Positions 15,787 through 24,527 are shown, counted from the first letter of the stretch. The stretch: 64,000 bases of DNA from Pseudobacteriovorax antillogorgiicola (GCA_945865565.1 CAMBEK010000001.1:99795-163794); one strand, 5' to 3'. A program made the numbers and translations. The notes: generated by a model from the sequence alone, not told the origin.

Positions 15787-17949
15787 ATGACCAAATTTTT
15801 TAGTTACGAAACAGGAACCGACGGCGTCGCCATTTTGACCTTTGATCGCCCCGACAAAGAGATGAACATCCTTTCTGAAGATGTCTTACGCGAATTAAAT
15901 GATCGCCTGGATCAATTCGCTGGCGATCTCGACGCAAAGGGCATGGTGATCACCAGCGGCAAGGATGGCCAGTTCATTGTTGGGGCAGACATCACCGAAA
16001 TCCAGCGCCTTAAGACCGAGGCCGAGGCAGCCAACGGTGCAGCGATGTTACAGGCTCTTTTCAGCAAAATTGCCAGACTGCCAAAACCAGTCGTAGCGGC
16101 CATCAATGGGACTTGTCTGGGTGGCGGACTTGAAATGTCACTGGCCTGTTCCTGGCGCGTTGCCAATGCCAACCCAAAAACAAAAATGGGGTTGCCTGAG
16201 ATCCAGCTGGGACTTTTGCCAGGCGCCGGCGGAACGCAACGCCTGCCGCGTTTGGTTGGGATACAAGCCGGCCTGGACATGGTCCTCACCGGAAAAAGGG
16301 TAGATGGCGCGCGGGCCTTGAAGATAGGGCTGATTGACGCCTGCGTCCCCGACCGGATGATGCTGGATGTCGCCCGGCAGTTTGCATTGAAGGGAATGCG
16401 CCCGGCTGGGTATCGCGCCACGCCCGTTTCGTTTTCACAGCGGATGACCGCACTAGCCCTGGAATCGAATCCCTTGGGTCGGCGATTTATTGGAAAAAAA
16501 GCCCGGCAGATGGTGATGAAGCAGACGAAGGGTTTTTACCCCGCAGCATTCAAAGCCATCGAGTCGGTCATTGAAGGTTTCGACCTGCCGATCAGCAAGG
16601 GCCTTGAGTTGGAAGCCAAATTGTTTGGATCGCTGGTGCCAACTCGCGAGTCCAAAAGCCTGATTCATTTGTTTCATGCGACGACCGCCATCAAAAAACA
16701 CGTTTACAAAGACGCAGGAAAAGAAAAGTTTTCTTCCAGAAAAATCAATTCCGTTGGCGTCGTTGGTGCTGGATTTATGGGTGCAGGCATTGCAACGGTA
16801 TGTGCCGACAAGGGCATTCGCGTGCTGCTCTCTGATCCGAGTCCGGAATCACTGGGAAGGGCTTTGGGACAGGCCGCCTCGTTTTTTGGGAAAAAATTAA
16901 AACGCCGGCGCATCAAGAAATTTGAAATGGACCAGCGACTGGCTCATATCTCCCCAGGCATGAGTCCCACAGGATTCAACCGGTGTGACATCGTGATTGA
17001 GGCCGTCTTTGAAGACGTCAACTTGAAGCGAAAAATTCTGGCTCAACTTGAATCCCAAAACATCCATGACGATTGGATTTTTGCCAGCAACACGTCTGCC
17101 CTGCCAATCCACGAGATCGCGGCAGAATCAAATCACCCGGAGCGCGTACTCGGCATGCATTTTTTCTCTCCCGTGGAAAAAATGCCCCTTCTTGAGATTG
17201 TGATTACAGAGAAAACAGCGCCTTGGGCTGTGGCGCGTGCCTTTGAACTCGGCAATGAGATGAACAAGCAGATCATAATCGTCAAAGACGGGCCTGGTTT
17301 TTACACAACGAGGGCTTTGGCCTTCTTTCTGGCCGAGGCTTCGCTGATCCTTTCTGAGGGAGCGAAAATCGAAACGATCGACGGCGCCCTGACCGGATTC
17401 GGATTTCCGGTTGGCCCGATCACGTTGATTGATGAGGTTGGTATCGACGTCGGAACCCACGTCCTTGAAACGATGGACAAGGCGTTTCCCGACCGCATGA
17501 AGGCACCTCCAGGACTTGACGTGGTTAAGTCGTCTGGGCGCCTTGGACGGAAAAATGGCAAAGGCTTTTACCTTTATGAAAAAGGTGAAAAGCAGGGACC
17601 GGATCCTGAGATCTATAAGTTTTTGGACCCAAAAAGCGCTTCCAGTGCAAATGCGACCCCAGACGAAATTGCCATGCGCTGTGTCTTAGTCTTTGTGAAT
17701 GAATCGGCACGCTGCCTGGAGGAAGGAATCCTGCCGTCGGCCTATGAGGGGGACGTTGGTGCCGTCTTTGGTCTCGGCTTTCCACCGTTCCTTGGTGGGC
17801 CGTTCCGTTATGTCGACCACGTCGGAGTCGGAGTTGTGGTGGAAAAATTGCGCGAGCTTGAAGCCATACACGGATCACGATTCAAACCGGCGAAAATCCT
17901 GATGGATCATGCCGAAGGAAAAAAACTGTTCTTTCCTGACGAGGGCTGA
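15787..17949 (+). CDS. fadJ: multifunctional beta-oxidation protein FadJ
   Basis: A 720-residue fusion of enoyl-CoA hydratase/isomerase and 3-hydroxyacyl-CoA dehydrogenase. The crotonase domain (about 1-190) has the oxyanion-hole segments IVGADITEI and NGTCLGGGLEMSLAC, and the catalytic Glu regions PEIQLGLLPGAGGTQRLPR. The NAD-binding domain begins near residue 320 with VGVVGAGFMGAGIA. HFFSPVEKMPLLEI and KDGPGFYTTR mark the dehydrogenase, whose C-terminal domain ends near 715. It forms the FadIJ complex with the thiolase encoded just upstream. The gene ends at a hairpin repeat shared with the convergent PAP2 gene. Confidence 0.94.
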   Translation: MTKFFSYETGTDGVAILTFDRPDKEMNILSEDVLRELNDRLDQFAGDLDAKGMVITSGKDGQFIVGADITEIQRLKTEAEAANGAAMLQALFSKIARLPKPVVAAINGTCLGGGLEMSLACSWRVANANPKTKMGLPEIQLGLLPGAGGTQRLPRLVGIQAGLDMVLTGKRVDGARALKIGLIDACVPDRMMLDVARQFALKGMRPAGYRATPVSFSQRMTALALESNPLGRRFIGKKARQMVMKQTKGFYPAAFKAIESVIEGFDLPISKGLELEAKLFGSLVPTRESKSLIHLFHATTAIKKHVYKDAGKEKFSSRKINSVGVVGAGFMGAGIATVCADKGIRVLLSDPSPESLGRALGQAASFFGKKLKRRRIKKFEMDQRLAHISPGMSPTGFNRCDIVIEAVFEDVNLKRKILAQLESQNIHDDWIFASNTSALPIHEIAAESNHPERVLGMHFFSPVEKMPLLEIVITEKTAPWAVARAFELGNEMNKQIIIVKDGPGFYTTRALAFFLAEASLILSEGAKIETIDGALTGFGFPVGPITLIDEVGIDVGTHVLETMDKAFPDRMKAPPGLDVVKSSGRLGRKNGKGFYLYEKGEKQGPDPEIYKFLDPKSASSANATPDEIAMRCVLVFVNESARCLEEGILPSAYEGDVGAVFGLGFPPFLGGPFRYVDHVGVGVVVEKLRELEAIHGSRFKPAKILMDHAEGKKLFFPDEG

Positions 17950-17960
17950 AGGCCTGCCGT

Positions 17961-17989
17961 CGTCATTTTGAGGCTGACTCAGAATGACG
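17961..17989. repeat. hairpin repeat between convergent genes, same family as 95-119
   Basis: GTCATTTTGAG (17962-17972) pairs with CTCAGAATGAC (17978-17988) with one G-T wobble around a five-base loop; an outer C-G pair extends it. The right arm, read on the minus strand, starts GTCATTCTGAG, the same opening as the element at 95-119. It lies between the fadJ stop and the 3' end of the convergent PAP2 gene and contains that gene's stop codon. It could act as a bidirectional terminator, although no T-run follows. Confidence 0.6.
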
Positions 17990-18553
17990 GACCGAACGCA
18001 GCCGAACCGTTGCCTGGGCCGCAGCACAACCAACGGTCAAACCAAACAGCAGGCCAGCCGTGACGTCCAACGGATAGTGCACCCCAAGCCAGACGCGACT
18101 GATTGCGACCGAGGCTGCCAAGGCCAAGGCGCAAAAAATCAACCTCATCCCCAACTGCTTGCGGTAAATGAGAAGGACGCCGCAAACGGCGCCGGCATTG
18201 ACTGCATGGTTAGAGGGAAAGCCGAAAAATCCACCGCACTTTCCGGTTGGCAGGATAACTCCCAAAAGTTCATGACACGGGCGCACCCTGGCAAACCATG
18301 GTTTCAAGACATACCCTGAAAAGGCATCGCTGCATCCAACCGTGATCAGAATGGTGCCAAGAAGCCACCAAAGTCCGCGATCCTTCTGGCGCCAGGCATA
18401 AACTACGGCCACAAAATAAAGTGAAAGCCATAGGGCGTGGCTCGACAAAACAATCGCAATTCCGTCGGTCCAAGGGTTGTGAAGTCCACTTTGGTTGAGG
18501 GAGGCAAAAAGCTGGTGGTCCGCCGCGAAAAAATCCAAAAGGAAAGACTCCAT
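17963..18553 (-). CDS. PAP2-family membrane phosphatase
   Basis: A 196-residue integral membrane protein of the type 2 phosphatidic acid phosphatase family. The three signature motifs are present: KPWFARVRP (KX6RP), FPSNHA (PSxH) and SRVWLGVHYPLDV (SRX5HX3D). Six hydrophobic segments are visible. Members dephosphorylate phosphatidic acid, undecaprenyl pyrophosphate or lipid A in the membrane. Undecaprenyl recycling would fit a window rich in wall genes, but sequence alone does not decide. Its last codons overlap the hairpin repeat at 17961-17989. Confidence 0.88.
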   Translation of the reverse strand: MESFLLDFFAADHQLFASLNQSGLHNPWTDGIAIVLSSHALWLSLYFVAVVYAWRQKDRGLWWLLGTILITVGCSDAFSGYVLKPWFARVRPCHELLGVILPTGKCGGFFGFPSNHAVNAGAVCGVLLIYRKQLGMRLIFCALALAASVAISRVWLGVHYPLDVTAGLLFGLTVGCAAAQATVRLRSVRHSESASK

Positions 18554-18619
18554 GCGAGCTGAAATGGGCTTTGAATGGGCTTGGCCCGACTAGGCAGGTT
18601 TTGGTTGACCGGCCAGCCA

Positions 18620-18649
18620 ATTATTGATAGTCCCTGTAATCAATACCAA
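18620..18649 (-). promoter_or_regulatory. candidate PAP2 gene promoter with ATTGAT dyad
   Basis: On the minus strand TTGGTA (18649-18644) and AATAAT (18625-18620) are 18 bases apart, 4/6 and 5/6 matches to sigma70 boxes, upstream of the PAP2 start at 18553. Within the spacer is the dyad TATTGAT-N10-ATCAATA (18622-18645). The ATTGAT half-site also recurs around the ftsZ promoter. Confidence 0.4.
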
Positions 18650-18683
18650 ATTTAGCAAAAACGGGGAAGGCTAACTTGCAGCC

Positions 18684-19112
18684 TTACGGGGTCAGGTCGT
18701 CGGCGACTTTGCCAAAAAAGTCCGCACGGATGGACTCATTCCGGATGCGGGCACCCTGAAAAATCTCCGCGTCGCGGGCGAATTTTACTCGCGGCTGGAC
18801 GTTGGAACCGTTGACTGAGATCCGGTTGAATCGCAATCGCTGCGGCACAAACCTCTGGACGACCTTCTTGATAACCTTCTGGGCTGGTTCCGGATCGTCT
18901 GGCCCGATGGCAAAGGTCGGTGTTTTCAGGGTTCGTCCGGTGGGATTTGACTGCAAGGATTCATCCTTTATCGTCGCCGGAGCACCCGGAATTTCAGGAT
19001 TGATGACGTAGGTGCGTGCCTGGCAAATGCCAGCCATCGCAAGGAAAACAACAGGGGCCAAAACCCACGCCGCCAGACCAAATCCCTTTTGATTCATTCC
19101 CCGGAATCCCAT
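18684..19112 (-). CDS. small exported protein beside the Tol/Exb-like module
   Basis: A 142-residue protein with an N-terminal signal peptide (AWVLAPVVFLAMAGICQA, cleavage likely before RTYV). The start at 19112 is chosen because GGAGGG lies five bases upstream; a longer open frame to 19370 overlaps the divergent FHA/HD-GYP gene and is unlikely to be translated. After the signal peptide, VINPEIPGAPATIKDESL closely resembles VVNTEFPVVPATIDDPSL in the ExbD-like protein at 21735-22298, in both cases directly after the hydrophobic segment. The remainder is basic and of unknown fold. The shared motif and location suggest a periplasmic partner of the Tol-like module. Not recognised otherwise. Confidence 0.6.
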   Translation of the reverse strand: MGFRGMNQKGFGLAAWVLAPVVFLAMAGICQARTYVINPEIPGAPATIKDESLQSNPTGRTLKTPTFAIGPDDPEPAQKVIKKVVQRFVPQRLRFNRISVNGSNVQPRVKFARDAEIFQGARIRNESIRADFFGKVADDLTP

Positions 19113-19217
19113 AACGACCCTCCGCACTATGGTCCTGTTGGAATATCGGACGAAATTCCGGGGACTTGAACCCTGGCACCGGTAAGTCATCGTTAATATT
19201 TCTCGAATTCTGCCGAA

Positions 19218-20825
19218 ATGGGCCAGGGAGGCAGAGTTTTGATTTTTCTCAAAATACATTCCGACAATGGTGGACATTCCCGGGTTTCGGTAACCCAGTT
19301 CCCCGTGACCGTTGGGCGCGACGATGCCAATCAGATCTGCATTCCGGACGATCAGATGTCGCGCTTTCACGCGAGGATCAAGCGCCGCGGCCGCCTGCTG
19401 ATTGTCGAAGACCTTGATTCACGAAACGGCACGTTCCTTAACGGAGACCGTATCGTCAATGCCGTCGTCCGGACTGGAGACAAGATCCACATTGGATCCA
19501 CAGAAATAGCCGTCTTCTCAACTGAGGCCGAGATTTCTCTGGATCCGGGGGATCTGCGCCGCCTCGGAAGGAACGAAGGTCCGGAGATCACCGTTCAACC
19601 AGCAAAAATGAGCGAAAACGAGCCTGAATTGGCCGCCGCTGCGCGGATTCCCCTGCAACTCGACCCTGCGATATTACAGTCCAACCGGGTCACCCAAAGC
19701 ATCTATGAGGCGCAAGGCGACATGCTTTTGAGTCGCACGGCAGATGACGCAGGAAGAACAATCCTGAAGTCACTTCACAGGTTGTTGCCGTGGATCCAAC
19801 GTTCCGCCGTATTCCACTGGCATCCCGAATCCAGGAAACTGACGCCCCTTGCCACCAGAGGCGAAGATGCAGGCACGTCCGTTACGCTGGTTCAAAAGGC
19901 CCTCGAAGACGCCATCAACCGTACCTGCGGAATCTACCTGGGACAGAAATCTGATGGCACCTCGCCGGGCAAAACCCAAACCCACCAAGACATCGCCAGA
20001 TTTGTTCTGCCAATGGTCAGTCGCGACAGGATTGCCGGGGTGGTCCACATCGAGGCGGACCCCGCCCGGATTGACGATGCCCATGGCCAGATTCAACCCG
20101 CTCTCGCATTACTGGAGAGGGTCGCAGCCACATTGGAAACATTTTTGCTGCGCCTGGAACTTGACGGCTGGATGATTGGGGTGATCGACACGCTTGTTGC
20201 CACCATAGAAGCCAAAGACACCTATACCCACGGCCATTCAGACCGGGTGAGCCGCTACAGCCTTGCCATCGCCGACGAGCTCAAATTGAGTCGTGACCTA
20301 AAGCGGCAACTTCTCATCAGCGCCTTGTGCCACGACATCGGAAAAATCGGGGTCCCTGATTCCGTGCTTAAAAAGGCTTCGCTTTTGTCCGCCGAAGAAT
20401 ACCAGGAGATGAAACTGCATCCCGTCTTGGGCGCAGAAATTGTCAAACGCCTGCCTGGATCATCGCGCTTTGTTTCAGGGATCAAGTACCACCACGAACG
20501 TTGGGACGGGACCGGCTATCCCGATGGCCTCAAGGGCGAGGACATTCCTTTTTTCGGACGGATTGTCGGAATTTGCGATGTTTTTGACGCGATGGTTTCA
20601 GGGCGCGCCTACTCGGGATTCATCGACCAGTCAGATGCCCTGGAAAGGCTACATGAGGAACGCGAACTTTTTGATCCTGAAATCTTGAAAGCTTTTAGCC
20701 GTGCCCACGATCGGGGAACCCTCACCATCAAGACCTCGACCCAGGAAAATCGTATCGGCGAGGACCGGTCGCTCCTCAAAATCGAACTTGATAATTCATC
20801 AAAAGATACCCGCAAACGCCGTTAG
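19218..20825 (+). CDS. FHA / GAF-like / HD-GYP signalling protein
   Basis: A 535-residue cytoplasmic regulator. Residues about 25-100 form a forkhead-associated domain that binds phosphothreonine (VGRDDANQICIPDD, MSRFHARI, SRNGTFLNG). A GAF-like region follows (about 170-315). The C-terminal HD-GYP phosphodiesterase domain has HD near residue 372 in CHDIGKIG, and HHERWDGTGYP near 425-435. Intact HD and GYP motifs predict hydrolysis of c-di-GMP. The FHA domain implies input from a Ser/Thr kinase; a PP2C phosphatase is encoded at 27465. It starts a plus-strand series with the TolQ/ExbD-like genes, so it may regulate that machine. Confidence 0.88.
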   Translation: MGQGGRVLIFLKIHSDNGGHSRVSVTQFPVTVGRDDANQICIPDDQMSRFHARIKRRGRLLIVEDLDSRNGTFLNGDRIVNAVVRTGDKIHIGSTEIAVFSTEAEISLDPGDLRRLGRNEGPEITVQPAKMSENEPELAAAARIPLQLDPAILQSNRVTQSIYEAQGDMLLSRTADDAGRTILKSLHRLLPWIQRSAVFHWHPESRKLTPLATRGEDAGTSVTLVQKALEDAINRTCGIYLGQKSDGTSPGKTQTHQDIARFVLPMVSRDRIAGVVHIEADPARIDDAHGQIQPALALLERVAATLETFLLRLELDGWMIGVIDTLVATIEAKDTYTHGHSDRVSRYSLAIADELKLSRDLKRQLLISALCHDIGKIGVPDSVLKKASLLSAEEYQEMKLHPVLGAEIVKRLPGSSRFVSGIKYHHERWDGTGYPDGLKGEDIPFFGRIVGICDVFDAMVSGRAYSGFIDQSDALERLHEERELFDPEILKAFSRAHDRGTLTIKTSTQENRIGEDRSLLKIELDNSSKDTRKRR

Positions 20826-20953
20826 AATCGCGACTTTCCCCGTCAGGCGTCCCGCCTGCACCAGCGACAACAACGAATCCGCCGGTTTTGAGATACAATG
20901 GTGGAAGTACCGTATTGTTTTTTCACGGTTTTATAACCTCCTGGAGATCTGCC

Positions 20954-21793
20954 ATGTGGGCTGAACTCGCATTGAGTTTCAAACAGGGCAACACTTATGT
21001 GTTGGCGCTGTTTGGAATCGGATTCATATCAGCGATGATTTTCTTTGAACGATTTGTGATGGTGCAGTTTGTCTACAATCTGAATTTCGACCGCTTTTTG
21101 CTCAATATTCGACGAGCGATTGCCGCGGAAGATTTGGATCGCGCCGTTTCACTTTGCAAGAACGCAGGCCGCACATCTTTACCGCTGATTGCCTTAAAGG
21201 CCCTTGAGGCTGCCGAGTCTGACCCGACCACCGTACGCGGGGCGATCGAAGAAGAAACCATTCACTTTCTGCCGCGACTGGAAGCCCGTCTGACGCTCCT
21301 TCCCGCACTGGCGACTCTTGCCATGATGATCGGCGTTCTTGGAACGCTCGAGGGAATCTGGTCCACCTTTCACTCGATCGATGTTCTGGATTCGGCGAAG
21401 AAGCAGGCCACGATTGCGAAGGGACTGGCGGGTAGCCTCAATCCAATGGCGATGGGCATTCTGATTTCAGCATTGACCATCTGTGCCCAGCAGATTCTGA
21501 GAGGTTACGCACTGCGGGTTATCGAACGCGTGCACTTGGGGGTCTCTGTTTTAAACAACCTCTTGGTTCCGAGCGAATCAACAGCATTTGTTCCGATCGC
21601 GGCAGCCGGCATGGGTGGCGGCATGGGTGGCGGTATGACTGGTTCAATGTCTGGGGCGGGCTTTGGAGCCGGCGGGGCTCATGGTGGAGCCGATTCTGGC
21701 AAGGGCGCTGAAAACGCATCAGGAGCAACAGCAAATGCGACTCCAGTCGTCACTGCAAGCGAAGATATCAAAGACGAAGAAGAGATTATCTAA
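20954..21793 (+). CDS. TolQ/ExbB/MotA-family channel-like protein
   Basis: A 279-residue inner-membrane protein of the MotA/TolQ/ExbB family. TM1 is about residues 14-36, TM2 about 115-138 with IGVLGTLEGIW, and TM3 about 159-178 with SLNPMAMGILISAL. The start at 20954 follows GGAG at eight bases. Two features are unusual. Glu133 sits in TM2 where the family normally has a neutral residue (GTVWGI-like). TM3 has Met165 where ExbB has the conserved Thr of its polar pore lining. The C-terminus carries a Gly/Met/Ala-rich tail (residues 216-260) not found in typical TolQ. The ExbD-like gene overlaps its 3' end by 59 bases. Confidence 0.85.
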   Translation: MWAELALSFKQGNTYVLALFGIGFISAMIFFERFVMVQFVYNLNFDRFLLNIRRAIAAEDLDRAVSLCKNAGRTSLPLIALKALEAAESDPTTVRGAIEEETIHFLPRLEARLTLLPALATLAMMIGVLGTLEGIWSTFHSIDVLDSAKKQATIAKGLAGSLNPMAMGILISALTICAQQILRGYALRVIERVHLGVSVLNNLLVPSESTAFVPIAAAGMGGGMGGGMTGSMSGAGFGAGGAHGGADSGKGAENASGATANATPVVTASEDIKDEEEII

Positions 21794-22298
21794 GCCAGTC
21801 ACCCTTATCCCAGGCCTGATCGGGCTTGTTGGTGCGGCGGCATGCATGATGGGCCTCATGGCGTTGGTCATGGCCCCTGGATCCTATTCGGTGGTGAATA
21901 CAGAATTTCCAGTGGTGCCAGCGACGATTGACGATCCATCGTTGCATCGTTTCACGGAAAGGCCGGAGCACTTCATCAAGGCAACGACGCCGGCCGTGGT
22001 GATGACGATGGATGCCATTTTCCTCGGGGACATGGATTCCTTTTCGAACCACTATATCGACTCGAGAAGTAAAATCAGAATTGCCCACAGCGACCGGGCA
22101 CCTCAGGTTGGAAAGTTGCTCGGGGCAATGAAAAAGTGGATTGCGACGCGCAAGGAGACGCGCGGTTGGCGTAATGAGGGAATCCTAGTTTTTGCGCCAG
22201 CCAGCAACATTCCCGCGGCGATTGTGATTCAGATGCTCAATGCCCTGAAGTCTGACGGGACATTTGAAAAGGTAATCCTTGCAGGTGGGTTGATATAA
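21735..22298 (+). CDS. ExbD/TolR-like protein 1
   Basis: A 187-residue protein with ExbD/TolR topology: a basic cytoplasmic N-terminus, one transmembrane helix (about 23-47) and a periplasmic domain. The domain ends in a pattern typical of ExbD (GILVFAPASNIPAAIVIQML, then an ILAGG strand). The ATG at 21735 has AGGAG nine bases upstream and lies inside the end of the TolQ-like gene. The helix contains no Asp, whereas ExbD/TolR normally carry one essential Asp there. Directly after the helix is VVNTEFPVVPATIDDPSL, the motif shared with the exported protein at 18684-19112. Confidence 0.7.
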   Translation: MRLQSSLQAKISKTKKRLSKPVTLIPGLIGLVGAAACMMGLMALVMAPGSYSVVNTEFPVVPATIDDPSLHRFTERPEHFIKATTPAVVMTMDAIFLGDMDSFSNHYIDSRSKIRIAHSDRAPQVGKLLGAMKKWIATRKETRGWRNEGILVFAPASNIPAAIVIQMLNALKSDGTFEKVILAGGLI

Positions 22299-22300
22299 TC

Positions 22301-22861
22301 ATGATCTTGCCAGGCAAAAAACATGTCCGTCTTTTTGAGGAGGCCACTGATCGCGCGATCACAAGGCACCACGACGAACTTGTTCCAGATATGATGCCTG
22401 GTTTTGTTGCAGCGTTTGTGGTTCTCATTGTCGGCCTTGCCTGTGCGATAAAGGCCTTTGAGGCAGTCAACCCAAGGCTTTCATATCCAGCACAGCCGAT
22501 GGCCCTCGAGGCTGACAGCGATGACTCCGGCCGCGGCATCTGGTTTTCTCTCAGTGCGCCGGCCAAAAGCATTGTTGTTACAACCGACGATCAAAAGATT
22601 TTTGAGTGGCCCCTGGACCCATTGAAGGCCCTCCAAAGCAAAAGTTATCTTGAATTTAAGGATTACCTTCGAGGCCGCCGCAAACAGGTGGTTGAGGATC
22701 TCGTCTTGTCGATGGATCAGGAGGGAATCGAGTCAAAATCTCGAGCCGTCATCGCTGTCGATGAACACCTGACCTACGCCCACTTTAAGCCAATCATGCT
22801 GGCCCTCTCCAGTGCCGGCATTCGCTCGTATGGATTTGAAACCAGATCGGATGGGGATTGA
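22301..22861 (+). CDS. ExbD/TolR-like protein 2
   Basis: A 186-residue second ExbD-like protein starting three bases after the first. The single TM is about residues 33-52 (MPGFVAAFVVLIVGLACAI), and the periplasmic domain ends in AVIAVDEHLTYAHFKPIMLA, an ExbD-like final fold. The acidic residue nearest the membrane is Asp30 in VPDMMPGF, two positions earlier than the Asp in the canonical PLxD motif, so the intramembrane Asp is missing or shifted. Paired ExbD-like proteins next to one TolQ-like protein are known in gliding-motility motors (AglRQS-type) and in other deltaproteobacterial operons. Confidence 0.72.
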   Translation: MILPGKKHVRLFEEATDRAITRHHDELVPDMMPGFVAAFVVLIVGLACAIKAFEAVNPRLSYPAQPMALEADSDDSGRGIWFSLSAPAKSIVVTTDDQKIFEWPLDPLKALQSKSYLEFKDYLRGRRKQVVEDLVLSMDQEGIESKSRAVIAVDEHLTYAHFKPIMLALSSAGIRSYGFETRSDGD

Positions 22862-24527
22862 CGCCGTGGCCATGGCCGTGAACAACAAGGGCATGATGCT
22901 CTATGTGGAGGTGCTGCAAAATGGCGCGCCCGTTGCCTCGCTCGTGCGCCCAATGGGACGCACCGGACACATATGGATCAGCGGCGGCAACTCTGGCCCG
23001 TTGCCGATTCCGCTTTATGGCGACCGTGCAAACACGGATCTATTTCACTCCCGGGGCGGAAAAACCTTTCTTGAACTCGACCGGTTCTGGGTTGGTATTG
23101 TGGTGTCCGGCGGCGAAGTTACCGATGTGACCAGAAAACATCGCCCAGCGGGACCACTCGAAGTCCGCAAGGGGGATTACGGCAGCCTTGGTAACGGCGA
23201 CCTAACGTTGCTCTACCGGGTTGGGCCAAAACGAAAGGTGATCAAGCATTCGATTTTGAGAATCTACCGTCCGGGTTTTTTTAGCGGCCTGATTCGCGAT
23301 CGGATGGAAATCCCGGTGGCTGCCTATGCGATGCTACTTGCGGGATTGCTGGTTGGTGGATTTGGAATAGGCCTGCTGCAGCATCCCGGAGTTCCCAAGT
23401 TGAGTTTTGAAAATCTTGATCCGGAATTCAATTTACCATTTATTGCTCCAGGGCATTTTGAGACGGCCCCGGAAGCCCTGCAAAATAATCTTGTCCGTTC
23501 GAGCCTCACACGCAGCGTCGTGCAATTTTACCGTTCTGTGATCGCAGGACTTAGCGGCCAAGGCAAGGATTCAGACAAGATGACCTTTCCGCAGTCGCGC
23601 AAACTGGCCAGCACTGCACATCAGGCCCTGGAACGCGAACTCTCTGAAATGCGCGAGGCCCAAGCCCGAATGACTGCCGCGGTTTTGAAAAAACCTGCTT
23701 CGGCGATGGTTGCCATCCCGGCCATGGAGGGCACCACCATCTCGGGCGAGATCCAGAGGATTCAAGACAAGATTGAGATCTTCCAAAAAGGCCTTCTGCG
23801 GAATCAGGAAATGAAACGCAAGGTGGGCGGCCTTTTCCCAAAGGATGCCATTTACGATTTCAATCTTTACCGGGACCTCAAGCCAGGCCAAAAGGGGATG
23901 TTCAATGAACAAGCCCTTGCCGCACTGGGCAAGATACGGCCATTTGATGACATGACCGACGAAGAAGCCATGTACTTTCAGGCGAAGACGGCTGGCCAAA
24001 TGTCGAGGGCCTATGCAAAGTCACAATCAGGAAAGGGACCGTCCAAGCCTGACGCCAACGCGAAATCCAAGAGCGTGAGCCTGCCCGTGGGACTTTCCAG
24101 CAAATTGTCCTTTGCGACCTATGTGTTTGCCCCCGACAAGATTTTCGACGACTCCAAGGCTGACGCCCTTCAGGGCTCCAGCATTGACCCCAAGGCGGCC
24201 AAGATTCAGCGAGTTGTCGAGCCCCTCATTGGTGAGATCGATCCGACTCTCGTTGAAGCCACCATTCAAAAATACCGCTACGAATTGCAGGCTTGCTTTG
24301 AGGGGACCCTCAAACGCGACCGGTTCACAAGGGGTGTCATGGAGTGGCGCTGGCAGATCGACTCGCGGGGGCTGATGAGTGAACTTGAGCTGGTCAAGTC
24401 CAACATTAACGATCCGGTCATGTCGCGCTGCGTCCGTAAGAAGATGAGCGCCTGGCGATTCCCAAAACCACGTCGCGGCAGCATCGAAATCACCTATCCG
24501 TTTGAATTCAATCCCACACGCGGATAG
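22851..24527 (+). CDS. TonB-like protein with AgmX/PglI-type C-terminal domain
   Basis: A 558-residue single-pass protein. An N-terminal beta-rich domain of about 125 residues, possibly a degenerate FHA domain, is followed by a TM (about 155-176), a long helical linker with low-complexity segments, and a C-terminal domain from about 470. The C-terminal domain matches the AgmX/PglI family: ACFEGTLKRD and SRCVRKKMSAWRFPKP carry its conserved Cys pair and WxFPxP motif. By analogy with TonB and AgmX it would span the periplasm and act on the outer membrane or wall when driven by the TolQ/ExbD-like complex. The start is uncertain; candidates at 22812, 22830, 22851 and 22872 all lack a strong ribosome site. 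Confidence 0.75.
   Translation: MGIDAVAMAVNNKGMMLYVEVLQNGAPVASLVRPMGRTGHIWISGGNSGPLPIPLYGDRANTDLFHSRGGKTFLELDRFWVGIVVSGGEVTDVTRKHRPAGPLEVRKGDYGSLGNGDLTLLYRVGPKRKVIKHSILRIYRPGFFSGLIRDRMEIPVAAYAMLLAGLLVGGFGIGLLQHPGVPKLSFENLDPEFNLPFIAPGHFETAPEALQNNLVRSSLTRSVVQFYRSVIAGLSGQGKDSDKMTFPQSRKLASTAHQALERELSEMREAQARMTAAVLKKPASAMVAIPAMEGTTISGEIQRIQDKIEIFQKGLLRNQEMKRKVGGLFPKDAIYDFNLYRDLKPGQKGMFNEQALAALGKIRPFDDMTDEEAMYFQAKTAGQMSRAYAKSQSGKGPSKPDANAKSKSVSLPVGLSSKLSFATYVFAPDKIFDDSKADALQGSSIDPKAAKIQRVVEPLIGEIDPTLVEATIQKYRYELQACFEGTLKRDRFTRGVMEWRWQIDSRGLMSELELVKSNINDPVMSRCVRKKMSAWRFPKPRRGSIEITYPFEFNPTRG

Noticed and set aside
19113..19370. N-terminal extension of the small exported protein
   Set aside because: It would overlap the divergent FHA/HD-GYP gene and bury the signal peptide; the GGAGGG-preceded ATG at 19112 explains the gene better.
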